From positions 7,564,001 to 7,628,000 of the forward strand of contig CM034105.1 of NCBI GenBank assembly GCA_019914945.1: a stretch of 64,000 nucleotides of DNA. The letters are read 5' to 3'. The notes below the pieces were generated by a model that saw only the letters and a program-made list of their open reading frames with translations, was not told the origin of the DNA and did no database searches. This document shows positions 35,842-48,435 of this stretch, one piece after another (positions within the stretch are counted from its first letter, which is position 1; every line of letters begins with the position of its first letter). The translations under genes and the position numbers were made by a program. The stretch is from Typha latifolia (taxonomy: Eukaryota > Streptophyta > Magnoliopsida > Poales > Typhaceae).

Positions 35842-36596
35842 TTATATGTTTGCATTTGAATAGGTCGCATTCGAACGTGGAAGGGGTCGCGTTCAAACGC
35901 TCTCGGGAATGCCTGCATCAGGTTCGCAAATACAGAGAACACGAAATGCGCGTTCGAACGTCTGCATCACATTCGCACATATAGATAATCCCTTTTGCAC
36001 GGTCGAACGCGATCGGCGGGATTCCACTACGATTAGGGTTAGTTATTATTATTAGGGCTCGTTGGCTAGCCTTTATAAAGTTGTGGATGGCAGTCAAATT
36101 CATTATGCTATTGGAATATTGATTTTTTGCATCCTATCTTCTCTCTATTCTCTCTACTCTAATCTTCCTCCTCCTTCTTCATCAACCTACCACTTCTACC
36201 ATTGGCAAGATCTCTCCTAACTTTTAATCTCCCTCGTCTATCGAGCCCTCCCTCCCTCTTCTTTGGGATCTCGACCACTTCTTCCCCTTCGTCTTTATCT
36301 CTTAAACTACATCAACCATCCACCCACATCTCCATTATCATCCATAACCCTAACTTCCACTCCACCAGTCACCACCACCATCATCTATAATATATTGTGT
36401 TTTCGTCTCAGTTGCAGTTCAAATCTGCGAAGGGCATAAATATAAAAAACGTAGATCAGGGAGTGACGGATCGATTCCACTTGGTTTTGTAATTTTCTAA
36501 CTACGAGAGAATATTAGGTGAATATTTTTCTTTAGTTGCACGGACTGCTTCTTACAATAAATTCAGATCTTAAAGGAATTGTTTCGTAACCTATCA
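35842..36596 (+). mobile_element. Family A LTR, 5'-truncated
   Basis: It contains palindrome remnants (gcattcgaacgtgg, gcgttcgaacgtctgc, 35855-36015), a TATA-like ctttataaag near 36070, and an end GTAACCTATCA at 36596. The U3 start TGATA is missing; the piece is joined to the family B interior. Confidence 0.7.
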
Positions 36597-36664
36597 GTGC
36601 GTCAATTGGCCATTGCTTTTGTTGTGGTAATGAGTCCGAGAATCGGTGGCTCTAATACCATAGA

Positions 36665-37205
36665 TGCGATCTTGATATCAATGGAAAATATTTAGGTGTA
36701 AAGGAGAGGAGAAGAAAAGGAAGAAGGGGGCCTTTCCTATGGGTCTAGGGGGATAGGCCAGACGAGGAGATTAGATATGGCATAGCCGTGGTAGGGGAGA
36801 ACGAGAGAGAACAGGAGGGAGAAGATTTTGGGGGAAAGAACGCAATTCATTCAATAGTGATCATAAGATTGCCTTCCACATACTTAGAGGGTAACCTAAC
36901 AAACAAAACAATCAGAAGAAAGCCCTAGACAGAGTGCAAATCCGCCGATTGCGTTCGAACGCAGTTGAGCGCGTTCGAACGCGCTAAATGCATTCACTGT
37001 GTTTGCAAATGTGTGTAGGAGTTCGATCGGGGGCGTTCGAATGCATTCAAACACGCTAAACACGTCCACTATATTTGCGAACATATGCAGGCATTCAAAC
37101 GAGGGCGTTCAAACGCGATTCCTTGCGTTCAAACACGACCTATAGAAAATTTTATTTAAGAAAGAAATAAAAAAAACTCAGCCCGAGATAACTAGATCCC
37201 ACCCG
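36665..37205 (-). mobile_element. Family A LTR with adjacent PBS
   Basis: The minus-strand LTR carries palindromes at 36945-37130 (gattgcgttcgaacgcag and others). At 36648-36660 the minus strand reads TGGTATTAGAGCC, a PBS just outside its U5 end, so this is a 5' LTR with its interior (36597-36660) cut short against the oppositely oriented LTR at 35842. The outer end near 37205 is decayed. Confidence 0.65.
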
Positions 37206-38285
37206 AGTCATATTATCCAAGACGTATAACAAAACTTCACCCATTTTTGGAAAATCTAGATATGGGTCAGATTCGACTTGTTTTTTCACCCTAAGTCTGA
37301 TCTCATCTCAATCCCAGTGGTAGTTGATAAAAAATGCTATAAGATTTTGGCAATAATTCAATCATCTCTTGAATGACACTTCGTGTCACAGTACACCCAC
37401 CAACATGGCAACATCCTCCCCATCCACCGTGTCTATATTCAGAGTAATTTCCTAAGATCATATGGCAACTGAGACAATTTATGAATTGCTTTCAAAAAGT
37501 AGGCAATGCTTTCAAGAAATAGGATAGGGAGGACTAATGGAGATTAGAGAGGGGAGTAGGGTTGAGATGCAAAATGGGGTCGTCGACAGGGTGAACGAAT
37601 AGAGAGAAGGAAAGAGAAGGTAACAAACTTACTATGCCATACTGTATATAAGTAGATTACAGACTCCACTTCTATTAAAATCTGTTACAGCACACGTAAC
37701 AACTATGTGGCTAACAACCTAGCTGGGTTTGCTTAAGCAAGAGTGGTTTGACCCTCCTGAATTCCACTGTAACAAATATATATATATATAGGTATCGTTT
37801 TCACGAGGGGGCGTAAATTTAAAATGCTTATAAAATGACAAACAACTAAAAGTCAAGCATGTATAATTCCCTCAATAGAAGTTCCAACACAACTGTCATG
37901 ACATAAATGGTTTCCAATGAGTCGACACTTTTTTTCTTGCCTACTATATATATTAAGAACTCACATCTCTAATTGGCCTAGGGAATGAGAAGTATAACAA
38001 AGGGACACATATTGTAGAGTATTCCTGAACTAAAATCCCGACGTCACCTATTCAATTAGGACCTTATTAAATTCTGACTTCTCTAAAGATGTAAAGTTTG
38101 AGAAATTTTGAACAGGAGTATCATAGTCGCCAACTAAATATTTAAAGTGAAAATTAATCCTAATCAACATGAGTACAGAAAAGAAAAAATTAATATGCAC
38201 TGCAAAATTAGTGACATGTTTAACCATAGGTCTCCTGCAGATCATAATGATTTTCATGGTTCATATATCCCAGTTCTCTTCTGCA
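37206..38285. other. DNA downstream of the cpRNP gene
   Basis: It holds the presumed cpRNP 3' untranslated region (read leftwards from 38285) and unassigned sequence. A short (TA)n lies near 37775. No other gene was recognised. Confidence 0.4.
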
Positions 38286-38348
38286 TCAAAAGCGACGACG
38301 TGGTCTTTCTTCGGCAACGTTCACCCGGAGAGCTCGCCCATCCAAACT
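38286..38348 (-). CDS. cpRNP exon 4 (20 codons plus stop)
   Basis: It encodes [20 protein letters not shown] and TGA (38288-38286), the last strand of RRM2 and the basic tail. The acceptor is ctggtggtgcag. The only exon 3 to 4 intron is 472 bp. Confidence 0.95.
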   Translation of the reverse strand, partial: SLDGRALRVNVAEERPRRRF

Positions 38349-41300
38349 CTGCACCACCAGCAAAAGAAGCAAGAGCATGTTATGTAAAGAAAGTCGGGCA
38401 ATTAGCTACTAGAATAGTAGTGACAGTAAGAATAAATAGCAATATGATGCGGTAAGGCCACTAATCATCCTAGATTGTAAATCACTCTATTTTGGTGCTT
38501 GTTTCTTAGTTCTAAGTTCGCTGATGTAATGGTCGAGTAGCCTGACCATCAATTTTTCATCAATTTAAAACAAAGAAAGAGCAAATCAGCATTAAATTAA
38601 TATAATTTTTTCACACATTTATGTGCCTTCCGAATCATCACTAAAGAATTTATCTTCCTTGTTTTTTACATTCTAATGCCATTTAGTTAGGCCAGAATGG
38701 AAACCATGAGTCTAGACTCATCTGGCAATTAAAGTAAGCAAGTAATGATGGTACTACAATAAACTAAATATTTAAGAAAGAGGTGCGCATCTAAAATACA
38801 ATGCTAAGAAGATGACTCACCTGCCCATCAAGTGCAGCAATGGCATCGTCCAGCTCACTTTGTGTTGCCATTGTAACAAAACCAAATCCACGTGAGCGTC
38901 CAGTTTCTTTGTCATATACAACCCTCGCATCAACAACTTTTCCATGCTCACTGAACACTTGTTCCAAGCGTGCATCATCCACTTGCCATGGCAGATTGCC
39001 CACATATATCCGGAGTGAAGGTATAGATTCTTGAGGAGTTCTTTCTACACGAGCACCTCTAGGAGCTGCCTTATTTACAGTCAGAAGCCGGCCATTGGTG
39101 TCCTGTTCCATGTAACCATACAACTCAATATAGATATTTATGAAATTAAATCAAAAGTCACTTTAGGTTTTAACTTAACATCTTCCTCATTTACCCAACA
39201 AATTAGAGAAGAGAGGGACTTCCTCCAACACAGAATTTCAGTTCGTGCATGAGTTGTCCCTCAAAGTAATTCTGATGAAGATTGTTGTTTATTGCTCAGA
39301 AACTATTGGATGGGCCAAAGGCTCATACTTTAAATATCTGTAGATCACAACTGTTGCAACATTTTACCATACTCAACTACTTGATATAGTACTTTCTGAG
39401 AAAAATCAGGCATTACAAATACTACACAAAGAATTACTAACCAAGAGGACATTGCAGAAGACAACTGGAAACAAATTCCTAAGCTGTGAACGGTGATTAA
39501 GAATTATTTAAAATCAAAACATGTAGTGATTAATGGATTACCTAATCTACTTAAAACATGACACCCTAGTCTTGTTTGGAATTATATAGATAAAAGGATT
39601 TAAATATGAGATAAAATGTAGGTTAAAGGACACTAATGCAACTTGAAAAGGATTATAATGTTACTAAAAGGATCGGAGGATCATAAGTTGGCTAGAATTT
39701 AGAAAAGGAACAGAAATAAGAAAGGGACAAGAAGAAAAGAGAATCAAGATTTCAGCAAAGCAAAAAACTATCTTATTGATGTTCTTCGATACAAATTACC
39801 CAAGAGACAGATATGTTTACTACATACTTAAAAAGCACTGTCATATGCCTGTAAGGCATTAATTTTTTTTATGAATGGAACAATTTGTAATGAAGAAACA
39901 AGAAAGAACTCCAATTCCATGCATTTTGAGCAAAATACATCATTTGGAAAGAAAAGCAAGGTAAAAAGAAAGAAAAGAAGGTTATCTGAATTGTATACAG
40001 AGACATAAACATGCCGAAGAAACAATACTAACAGATCAAATATGGCACCAGTGTAGGGGCATCTTAATTGACTAGCACAACAAAAATCAGCAAGCACATC
40101 ATAAAGCGGTACTCACGCAAAAATATAGACCGCCATTTCGTCTTTCTCTATGAATTGAATGTTTGAAAGATTATTTAGTCATCCACAAGAGATTATCTTG
40201 GGTACCATGATGTATTAAATGACTAAATTCCATAAGGAGTTACAAATTTCTCATTGTCAAAAATCATTAAAATAATCTTACGTGCACCTATCAAAAATAT
40301 TACTTATCATGGGTAGCCACTATATAAGGTGCGGTGAGGAGCACCCAAGTAAAGGCATGAAAGAATATTTTCCCCCCCTCTCTCTCTCCCTCCTCTAGAG
40401 ACCGTCGGCGCCCCCAAGGATTAGTAACTCCACCGACCTCCATTCTCACCTCCTCAGCTCTCCTCAGCCTCTAAACTTCTTCCTTCCTCCCCTAAACCTA
40501 CCTTATACTACCTCCAACCATGGAATTCCCAAAGAACTCTAGAGATCACCGCGAGTTGGTCTACCATCTCCGACCAACGCCCACGTTTTGATCAATATCT
40601 CACTATCTACCATCCGATTCTCATGATCTTGCATTCATCAGGAAGCTCTCTTTGAGAGTGACAACATACTTAAATTGCAGATCTATCCAATGGTTATCAT
40701 TCAAAATTGACCTCTACAGTTCTGTCTAAAATCTATCTCAGCTCCAAACTAGTTCCATTATTGCCAAGCCCCTTCCACCTTTTTCACTAGGACCAGATCA
40801 CGACAGTGGTATCAGAGGTGTAGCCTTCCTTGGACCATGACCACCACGAGATCAATGATGAGAGGGAAGACTGCAGTAGAAGCCCTAGCTAAGAGTGATC
40901 ACCCAACTAACACGAAAGCCTTCTCGAGCACGCCCAGCACGCCGCTTGTCGAGGGGGCTCCATAGCAAGAATACCTCACTACTCTCCTCTTCTAGAGGTT
41001 GCTGGAGCTTGCTAGAGTTGCAGGAAACTTCTTCTTCTTCTTTCCTCCCCATAGCAAGAATACCTCAGCCTCTAAACTTCTTCTTTCCTCCCCTAAATCT
41101 ACCTTCTACCTCCACCCATGAAATCCCCAAAGAACTTTAGAGATCACCTCGAACTGGTCTGCCATCTCCGACCAGCGCTCAAGTTTTGATCAATATCTCA
41201 CTATCTACCCATCCGATTTTCACGATCTTGGGTTCATTAGAAAGCTCTCTTTAAGAGCAACAACATACTCAAATTTCAGGTCCATCCAACAATTAGAGAA

Positions 41301-44300
41301 CCTGTACAGTTCTGCCTAAACTCTATCTCAGTCCCAAACTGGTTCAACCATTGCCAAGCCCCTTCCACCTTCTTCACCAAGACCAGATACGACACATTCA
41401 TCCTCCGTCTTGCTTTCGCATGTATATCTATATAGGTTCCAAGATCTCATGCCACTCAACAACAGAAACATATCCTAATTGCAAGAAAATAAATTATACT
41501 TTCAATATGTTGCATGAAATGAAATTATTTATTATTTGATCCAAGGATGAAGACCATTAACTTCTATATGTTTTTAAAACAAACTACTCACAAATTATTC
41601 ACCATTCCACCTGTTTTGGAGTATCCGTACTTCAAAGCTAGACATTGAGTGATCATCAAATAAACTATTATTGTTTTGCTAGAGAGGAAAGGAGTTCTAT
41701 ATGGTTCAAGAAGTTGGTTTTTCATATGGCACAAATTATCCACATTTCCATATTGTTTAGTATTTCTGATTTCTTTTATTAAGCATTTCCAAGATTTTAA
41801 ACATAATAAAACCAAAAATCTAATGGAATAAATTCACAACATTCTATTTCACGTCATAAAAATCATAACTGGATAATAAAAAAGAATTATTATATACCTA
41901 TTTATAGTTAATAACTAATATGGTATTAAAAAGTTATAGGTTAAGAAACTGAGTGTATATTATGATATAATGCAATACTTTCAGGTTTCAACATAACTCA
42001 AAACATGTTGGAGGCTTAGCGCATCAGTAAGAAGAAGTCTTCGGTCCAAACTAAAGGTTGGAGAGAGAGAGAGACAGACCAGAAAAGATTGGATAAAGTT
42101 AATGAGAAAATACATGATAATCCTTCAACTTGAAATATAGAAGATGCAAATATGTAAGCGAAGGAAAGTCGGATGAGGTGAGAGGAGAAATGTCTTCTAT
42201 CAATTAGATATGAATAAAAAGGAAAGATACAAAATAAATGGGCAGAAAAGCACCACAGCAGAAGAGAGAATGACTATTTATCTTACTAGGTTATCAGGTA
42301 ATCTGAAATAACAAACAATTATAAGTTCGCAAGTATATTCATCTGTATCAGAAAATAAAATGAAACAAGTAAATGCTATGCAAATCCACTCAATTGGCAG
42401 GAGAAACTTACATAACGGTGGAACATCTCAACAGCTTTCTCAGCTTCTTCAACAGTGCTCATAGTGACAAACCCAAAACCTCGGCTCTGATCTGTCTCTC
42501 TATTGTAAATAACCTATACACAACGAGAAAGAATAGAAAGACATTTTTAAAAGTCCTTTCTTAATCAGACATAATCAATATAATAAAACCATAAAAAAAC
42601 AACAAATCCAACTATCTCCTAATTTTACAGATCATTTTTTACAAATAAAAGAAAGAATACATATATCATAAAAGCCAGAGCCAGATGGAGCAAGATTTCC
42701 TGCCACGTACAATTTCTAACTATCTGAAGTCTACACTAAACCATATCCATTTGATATGAACTTGATCGGACTGGGTCCATTCACGACATATTAGACTCAA
42801 TGGATTCGGGCTATTTATCTTATCTGCTTTTATAGTTTAGTAAAAGTCCAAATAGATTAGAAATTGTTAGTTAGCTAAATCTAGTCTGCGCAGTTATGGA
42901 AAAATATTCGCAGAATATTCATCGAATATCCAAATAATAAAAAACCACTTAGATAGGATCAAAGACATCCTGATCTAGAACTTTCATATTCGGTATTTTG
43001 TCAGATTCGGACGCTATCTATCGCAAAAAGAAGAACTATTTCAAGCTAGATAATGAAAACTGATTTAACTAAGTCATATTTATCTCTACTTTATGTTTAT
43101 TTCTAATTTAAGCCCTTAAATGCAAATCCTAGTTTGAATCAATTTAGGACTAGCCTCTATATATATATTTGAAGTGCAGCCTTAATTAATAAAAAAAGCA
43201 AGGATTATTTGGTTAAAGCTTGTCACCCCTATTTCCTCTCTTCTTCTCTTGGCCGTCGACACAACTCTCCCCACCTCCAATCGAGCCACCTTCTTCCGTT
43301 GGCAAGGTTCTCAACCGACTTCTAACCCCCTTCTAATCTCCTCCTCAATCTCTATTCCTTACTCTCACATTAACTTCTGCACTGATCTCGCAAGTCTGTC
43401 TCTCTGACATTCATCCACTAATTCAAAGATATCTCTAGATATAGCAATCCTAATTTCAATACATTGGATTCATTAAAAAGCTCTCTTCCAGAGTTACAAC
43501 ATATTAAAATTTTATGTTAATTCAACGGCTAAATCCACCGAAAAATCTCTTGAAAGTTCTGTGCAAACCTGTCCAGGACTGCATCTTGTTACGAATTCAT
43601 CTTTCTCAAGGGTGATCGTAAAGCAAGTTGATCATTGGCCATGATTAATGGTCAACACGCATTCCTCCACAACTAAGCATCAAGAAACAGCAGCCATGAT
43701 GTCCACGGATCCACCACCTAGTGGCTCACAAACAAAAACGGAACCGGCAACCGTTTCCACGGGACAAATTCTGGAGCAAATGAGAGAGAACCAGCAATAG
43801 GTTATGAGGAGTATAGAAGCGTCCCAAAGGAATATCAAGGCACTCATGCAACTCTTCCTTAACCAGCGGCATGAGACACCAAACAACAATGCACCGTAGC
43901 GAGCTAGGACTGAGCCGGTCTCATATCATGAGCAACAGGAACGGAAGGCTTCTCCGCCCCAAGAGCCCCTCTTCCCCAATCCTCTGGATTCACGTCCAAA
44001 CCAGCCAAGGGTCAGACCAAGGCCTCGACTTGATCTAGACCAAACCGAAGGGTGCCATAGGGCAAGAGGAACGTCTCCTCTCTTAGACAATTTCGAGTCC
44101 GACGGTGAGTTGGAGCCAAGGTTCAGACCTCAAAAGCTATTGAGCAACCACGCCATCACCATGATAGAGGTCGACATCATGAAGGTGGATACCACAGGCA
44201 AACGATCCATTTAGAGTTTCTGAAATATCATGGTGAGGATACTTTAGATTTGATATATCGAGTATAGCAATTTTTCAACTACTCTGAAACACCCGAGGGC

Positions 44301-46767
44301 CAAAAGGTGCTCTTATCATCTTTCCACCTCGAGGAGACGGTCTTACGATGGTACCAATCGGCCAACTATGTTCGTCCTTTCATTGGTCAAGCCGATTTCG
44401 CGGAGTCATTATGTCATTATTTTGGTCCAACCGAATGCGATGATTGTCAAGCTTTGCTAACCAAGGTTACTCAAAAGACTTCCGTACAAGCATATCAAGA
44501 GGAATTTGATAGAATCAGCAATCGAGTTAAAGGGTGGAGTGATTCTGCATTAAAGAGCACCTACATCAACGATCTTCGTGCCAATGTTCAAGCCGAGGTC
44601 AAGACTTTTGAGGCCTAGATCGCTGGACAAAGCCTTCACCCTTGCTATGATGGTAGAGAAGATAAAGGCGACGACAATGTCAATGATAGGTAGTTGGACT
44701 GCCCCTCAAACCAACCAAGCCATGGGCACACCCATAGATCAAACGCCATGAAGCAACCCGAGATTGCCGACTTCAAGTGTGACACACCCATGTGGGCTCA
44801 GCCTAATCCAAGTCGGCCAAACCCACCTCAAGCAGGGGCAGACCCTAAGCATCAGTCAAGGATGAAAGACAAACGCCTTACTACTACACAATTAGAAGAA
44901 AGATGTTCCAAAGGTCTATGTTTCTATTGCGATGAACGCTTCATTCTGGGACACAAATGTGTCAAACAACCTGCTGCTATTATGCTAATGGAGGAGTCGA
45001 ACGAGTATGATCCCGAGGGCAATAAGGAGGACCAATTGGAGGAAGAGCATGGCCAAAACAAAAAGGACACACAATCAATAAAGCCACTACATACGGTTTA
45101 GAAACCACTATGGATTCCTTGAGGGCAAGGTGGTTGAAAGTGTAGTGGAGTGATACAAACTTGGTCGAATCGGATCCATTTACGACACATTAGACTCAAT
45201 AGATTGAGTCTATTTATCTTATCTATGAGTCCAAATATATTAGAAATTGTTAGTTAGCTAAATCTGATCTGCACAATTATGTAAAACTATTCGCAGAATA
45301 TTTATCAGATATCCAAATAATACAAAACCACTTGGATAGGATAGAAGATGTCCTAATCTAGAACTTTCATATTCAGAGCATCCTCATATTCGGGCTCTAT
45401 TTGCGGCAAAACAAAGAACTATTATGAGCTAGATAAGAAAGACTGATTTATCTAAGTCATTTATCTCTACTTTATGTTTATCTCTAATGTAAGCTCTTAA
45501 AGGCAAATCTCATGTTGAATCAATCTAGGACAAGCCTCTATATATATGTAGAGTGCAAGCCCCCTTATTAATGAAAAAAACAAAGATTATTTGGCTAAGG
45601 CTTATTGCCCCTTATCTCCTCTCTTCTTCTCTTGGCCGTCAGCATAACTCTCCCCACCTCCAACCAAGCCACCTTCTATTGGCAAAGTTCTCGACCAGCT
45701 TCTGACCCACTTCTTCCCTCCTGAATCTCCTCCTCAATCTCTATTCCTTACTCTCACATCAACTGTTGCACTAATCCAACCATTAAGGGCAGCAAGCATC
45801 CAATCCAAACCAAGAAGATCCAGTTTGGACCTTGATTCTGCAGGTTTATCTCTCCGACTTTCGTCCACTAATTCAAAGATATATCCAAATCTAGCAATCC
45901 AAATCTCAATATATTGGATTCGTTGGAAGGTTCTCCTTCATAGCTACAATATATTAAAATTTCATGTTAATCCAACAGTTAGATCCACCGAAAAATCTCT
46001 CGACAGTTCTGTGAAAATCTGTCCATGATTGCACCTTGTTATGAATTCATTTTCTTCGAGGGTGATCTTAACATCATTGAAGAAACCAAGCGTGTATTGT
46101 TATCACGGACAACCGCTTAAATTAGTAGAAAAGAGTAAGCAATCAAATAAAAATGAAGAAATGGAAAAGTAGAGCCACGAGCATGAATTCAAAAATTCAA
46201 GAATTCAATGAATACTTAATATGACGATTGCATACAACAAACCATTCAGCACATAGAACATGTGATTCAAATAAAATTTACCTCGGCGACCTCAACAACA
46301 CCAGCTTGTTCAAACAGCTGGGCGAGCTTCTCGCTGTCCATATCATAAGGAAGATTACCAACGAAAAGCTTAGCCTCCTCCGGCGGCTCCGGGTAGGACT
46401 CCACTCCCTCGTCTCCTTCGGCCTCCCCGGCCTCGCCAAGTTCGCTCTCCGGGAACTGGTCCTCCTCTCCCTCCCAGTTTAAGAGGCCCGCTTCCGCTCC
46501 CTCGGCTCCTGAATCCACCTCGCTCTCCTCCTCCTGCTTAGCCCAATCCGAGGTCTGGGCCACGAGAGGGGATAAAGGAAGCCGCTTTGTGATGGAGAGG
46601 AAAGGTTGGAAGGGATAAGAGGAGGAAGAGAACGAAAGATAGGATGCCCTGGTGGGTTTCAATGGGAAGAGGAGGAAAGGAATGGAGGAGCTTTTTGAGG
46701 GGAAGAGAAGGGTGGGAACGGAGGCCTCCGCCATGGATAAGGGCCTAAGAGCTGGAGCCGAGGACAT
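38286..46767 (-). CDS. Chloroplast ribonucleoprotein (cpRNP, 28-31 kDa type), complete: exons 46767-46282, 42513-42412, 39102-38821, 38348-38286
   Basis: Four exons with GT/AG borders join in phase 0 to 310 residues. These nuclear-encoded stroma RNA-binding proteins stabilise, process and help edit chloroplast mRNAs. Residues 1 to about 70 are rich in serine and hydrophobics and fit a transit peptide. About 75-130 is acidic ([27 protein letters not shown]). RRM1 has RNP2 LFVGNL and RNP1 [11 protein letters not shown]2 has RNP2 IYVGNL and the same RNP1 RGFGFVTM; the C-terminus is basic (AEERPRRRF). Length and layout match the family. The start could be codon 1 (46767) or codon 12 (46734, better ATGG context). 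Introns are 3.8, 3.3 and 0.5 kb; the first two carry LTR elements. It appears intact. Confidence 0.96.
38821..39102 (-). CDS. cpRNP exon 3 (94 codons)
   Basis: It encodes [16 protein letters not shown] (end of RRM1), the linker, and most of RRM2 ([20 protein letters not shown] to AIAALDGQ). The acceptor is catggaacag and the donor gtgagtc. Confidence 0.97.
40300..41400 (+). mobile_element. Family D LTR remnant, tail duplicated, inside cpRNP intron 2
   Basis: An LTR-like block has a TATA box actatataagg (about 40319), a leader, an end cacgaca, and a PBS gTGGTATCAGAG at about 40806, followed by a gag-like start (ATGACCACCACGAGATCAATG near 40838). Then 41061-41395 repeats the LTR tail of 40461-40803 (cagcctctaaacttctt, tttgatcaatatctcactat, ccaagccccttccacct). 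The second copy probably represents the other LTR of a heavily deleted element. Its orientation is opposite to the host gene. Confidence 0.6.
42412..42513 (-). CDS. cpRNP exon 2 (34 codons)
   Basis: It encodes [20 protein letters not shown] and [14 protein letters not shown], the RNP1 half of RRM1. The acceptor is gttgtgtatag and the donor gtaagttt. It is too short for ORF scans. Confidence 0.96.
42752..46073 (+). mobile_element. Family C gypsy element with both LTRs but only gag, in cpRNP intron 1
   Basis: The 5' LTR (42752-43625) starts TGATATGAACTTGATCGG and the 3' LTR (45151-46073) starts TGATACAAACTTGGTCGA; they stay alignable to ggtgatcgtaaagca and ggtgatcttaaca. The flanks ccatt (42747-42751) and tcatt (46074-46078) match at 4 of 5 bases. 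The LTRs differ at many positions and in length, so the insertion is old. The PBS (about 43626-43640) is unrecognisable. The interior is 1.5 kb with gag only, hence non-autonomous. It lies opposite to cpRNP transcription. Confidence 0.8.
43640..45110 (+). pseudogene. Family C gag remnant with zinc knuckle
   Basis: From ATGGTCAACACGCATTCC (about 43647) the + strand reads gag in several frames: [10 protein letters not shown], then the capsid-like [20 protein letters not shown] and [17 protein letters not shown] (44340-44560), then the knuckle [15 protein letters not shown] (44918-44962). A stop at 44617 and frameshifts near 44210 and 44690 break it. Protease and pol are missing entirely; the 3' LTR follows within 50 bp of the last open frame. 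Confidence 0.8.
46282..46767 (-). CDS. cpRNP exon 1 (162 codons)
   Basis: It encodes the transit peptide, the acidic region and the first half of RRM1 ([20 protein letters not shown] to VVEVAE). The donor is GAG followed by gtaaat. Confidence 0.95.
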
Positions 46768-47083
46768 GGCGGAAGCGAGAGAGAAGAATGGAGGAGGTGA
46801 GGAGCAGGGGATAAGTAGGAGAGAGGGAAGGGTTTTGGTTTTTAATCGGACTGGGCGGATGGTCCAACAGGCTAATTTGGCTTTATTTTTTTTTTATTTT
46901 TCTTTTCGTTTAACGGCTAGCCAAACTGACCTAACGTCAAACGGGTATAGATTTTTCTATCTTCTTAATATTCATATTCATATTAATATATACAGATATA
47001 AGCTGAAAAAATATATCGGAATTAGCATTCATATATTATTTAATTAAAAAATATTTTTATACATTTTATATAAATTTCTAATC

Positions 47084-47094
<11 letters not shown>
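46768..47094 (-). promoter_or_regulatory. Presumed cpRNP promoter and 5' leader
   Basis: This is the region directly upstream of the cpRNP start (read leftwards), with a CT-rich leader on the minus strand (ttctctctcgcttccgcc) at 46768-46785 and AT-rich DNA from about 46880. No TATA box can be singled out with confidence. Confidence 0.35.

Positions 47095-47130
<36 letters not shown>
47091..47130. repeat. (TA)n microsatellite
   Basis: About 19 consecutive TA units in AT-rich DNA upstream of the cpRNP gene. Confidence 0.95.
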
Positions 47131-47131
<1 letters not shown>

Positions 47132-47473
47132 TCTATAAACTTTTAGTAATTATATCACAAATTCTTATACATTTAGAAAATAAATATAGATTTATCTCAA
47201 ATTCTTATTCGTCCACTTCTGAAATAGGAATAGGCTTCTTCTAGAATAAGCTTCCTAATTCTGGTGTAGTAACTAAATAACATCTTACATTATTCTAGTA
47301 TATTATTTTAACATTCTCTCTCATCTTATTCCATATAACTTTTAAAAACTAATTTATTAATATCTAAAAATTACTATTTTCTCCTTTTGAGCTAACAGCA
47401 CTAATTTAACATCTAATCAGCTACAGTTTGATTTCCCTCTCTCTCCTCTTTCTCTTTCTCTAGAAAGGCAGCC

Positions 47474-47677
47474 ATGGCCTCCATCACCGAGCCAGCTCCG
47501 AGCTCCCTCAACCTCCGCACACCTCTCCTCCGACGAAGCACTGCGACCACGCTTCGCACGTCTCTCCTCCGACGAAGCAGTATGACCATGCTTCGCACAC
47601 CACTCCTTCGACAAAGCACTACGACCACGCTTCACACACACACTCCTTGCAGGAGCACATCTCTCCCATCTCTCTGA
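47474..47677 (+). other. Small ORF with 15-residue tandem repeats
   Basis: The ATG has a good context (gcagccATGGcc) after a pyrimidine-rich leader and opens 67 codons. Residues 15-55 are three copies of a 45-bp unit, read as TPLLRRSTATTLR, TSLLRRSSMTMLR and TPLLRQSTTTTLH; because the period is a multiple of three the frame stays open. It resembles no family I know. It may be the 5' part of the DNA-transposon remnant that follows or a chance minisatellite ORF. Confidence 0.35.
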
Positions 47678-47679
47678 TT

Positions 47680-48225
47680 AACCAACAAGAGGCAACTAAG
47701 GTGACATTTCTGATCAACGAGCAACTACCGAGGAGCGAAGCACCAAAGGAGTACTGTCCCGCCTTTTATGCCATCCACCAATATCCATCTGTTCCAGTAG
47801 TAGATCTGCTATTGTGACCTCCCATCAAGACAAGTAATTTCCTTTTGCGATCGCAGCTTCCATTGTTCTCTAATTTTTTTTAGTATAGTTCGGTTTTTCA
47901 CGTACAAGAGTAACTTTTCTTTGAGATTTATTTTAATGCCTTGGTGTGAATTTATTTTCTATGAATGCAGATTTATAACTATTCTCGCATTTCCTTTTTT
48001 GGTAGTTAGTGTGGGCTTATAGTATGCAGTGCGGACTTATCTTACATAGTATGGGATTTCTACTATAAGTGTGGATTTATAAGTATGCAGACATGAGTCC
48101 GAACTAGTGGTCAGTGCGGGCTTACCGTATGCACTACCTATTTGTATTATTTCGCTAAACGTATGTTTAGTATTTAATTTCATTTCAGTTTATGTTCTTA
48201 ATTATATTAAAAAAAAAGGGAGAAC
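47680..48225. other. Unassigned DNA between small ORF and Harbinger-like fragment
   Basis: It contains a donor-like AAGACAAGTAATTT near 47830 and short repeats agtgcgggctta/agtgtgggcttat plus gtatgca at 48008-48132. It probably belongs to the same transposon as the fragment at 48226. Confidence 0.3.
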
Positions 48226-48435
48226 ATGTCGAGGAAATAAGAGTCAGGGTCCTCTCAGAAAAGGATTAACAACTGGACTACTAAGCAAGATCCAATTTTA
48301 TTGGACCTACTTTGGCAACAACATAATGCAGGGAGAAGGTTCGGTAAGAGCTATACCAAAGATGGTTGGAAGGAAATAACAAAAGAGTATGTCAAAAGGA
48401 CCTGCGGGGAATTAAATGTGGAGCATTTAAAAAAT
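48226..48435 (+). pseudogene. Myb/SANT-like domain fragment of PIF/Harbinger type
   Basis: In the frame starting ATGTCGAGGAAATAA there is a stop at codon 5. The frame then reads INNWTTKQDPILLDLLWQQH, GKSYTKDGWKEITKEY and GELNVEHLKN, with the W...L..L...G.......GW..I.. spacing of the Myb_DNA-bind_3 / SANT-like domain found in PIF/Harbinger ORF1 proteins and related plant proteins. It is cut exactly at 48436 by the TG of a family A LTR. It is non-functional. Confidence 0.65.

Noticed and set aside
46652..47047. 131-codon + strand ORF opposite cpRNP exon 1
   Set aside because: It is the antisense shadow of the conserved cpRNP exon, and the downstream part is AT-rich filler. No family recognised.
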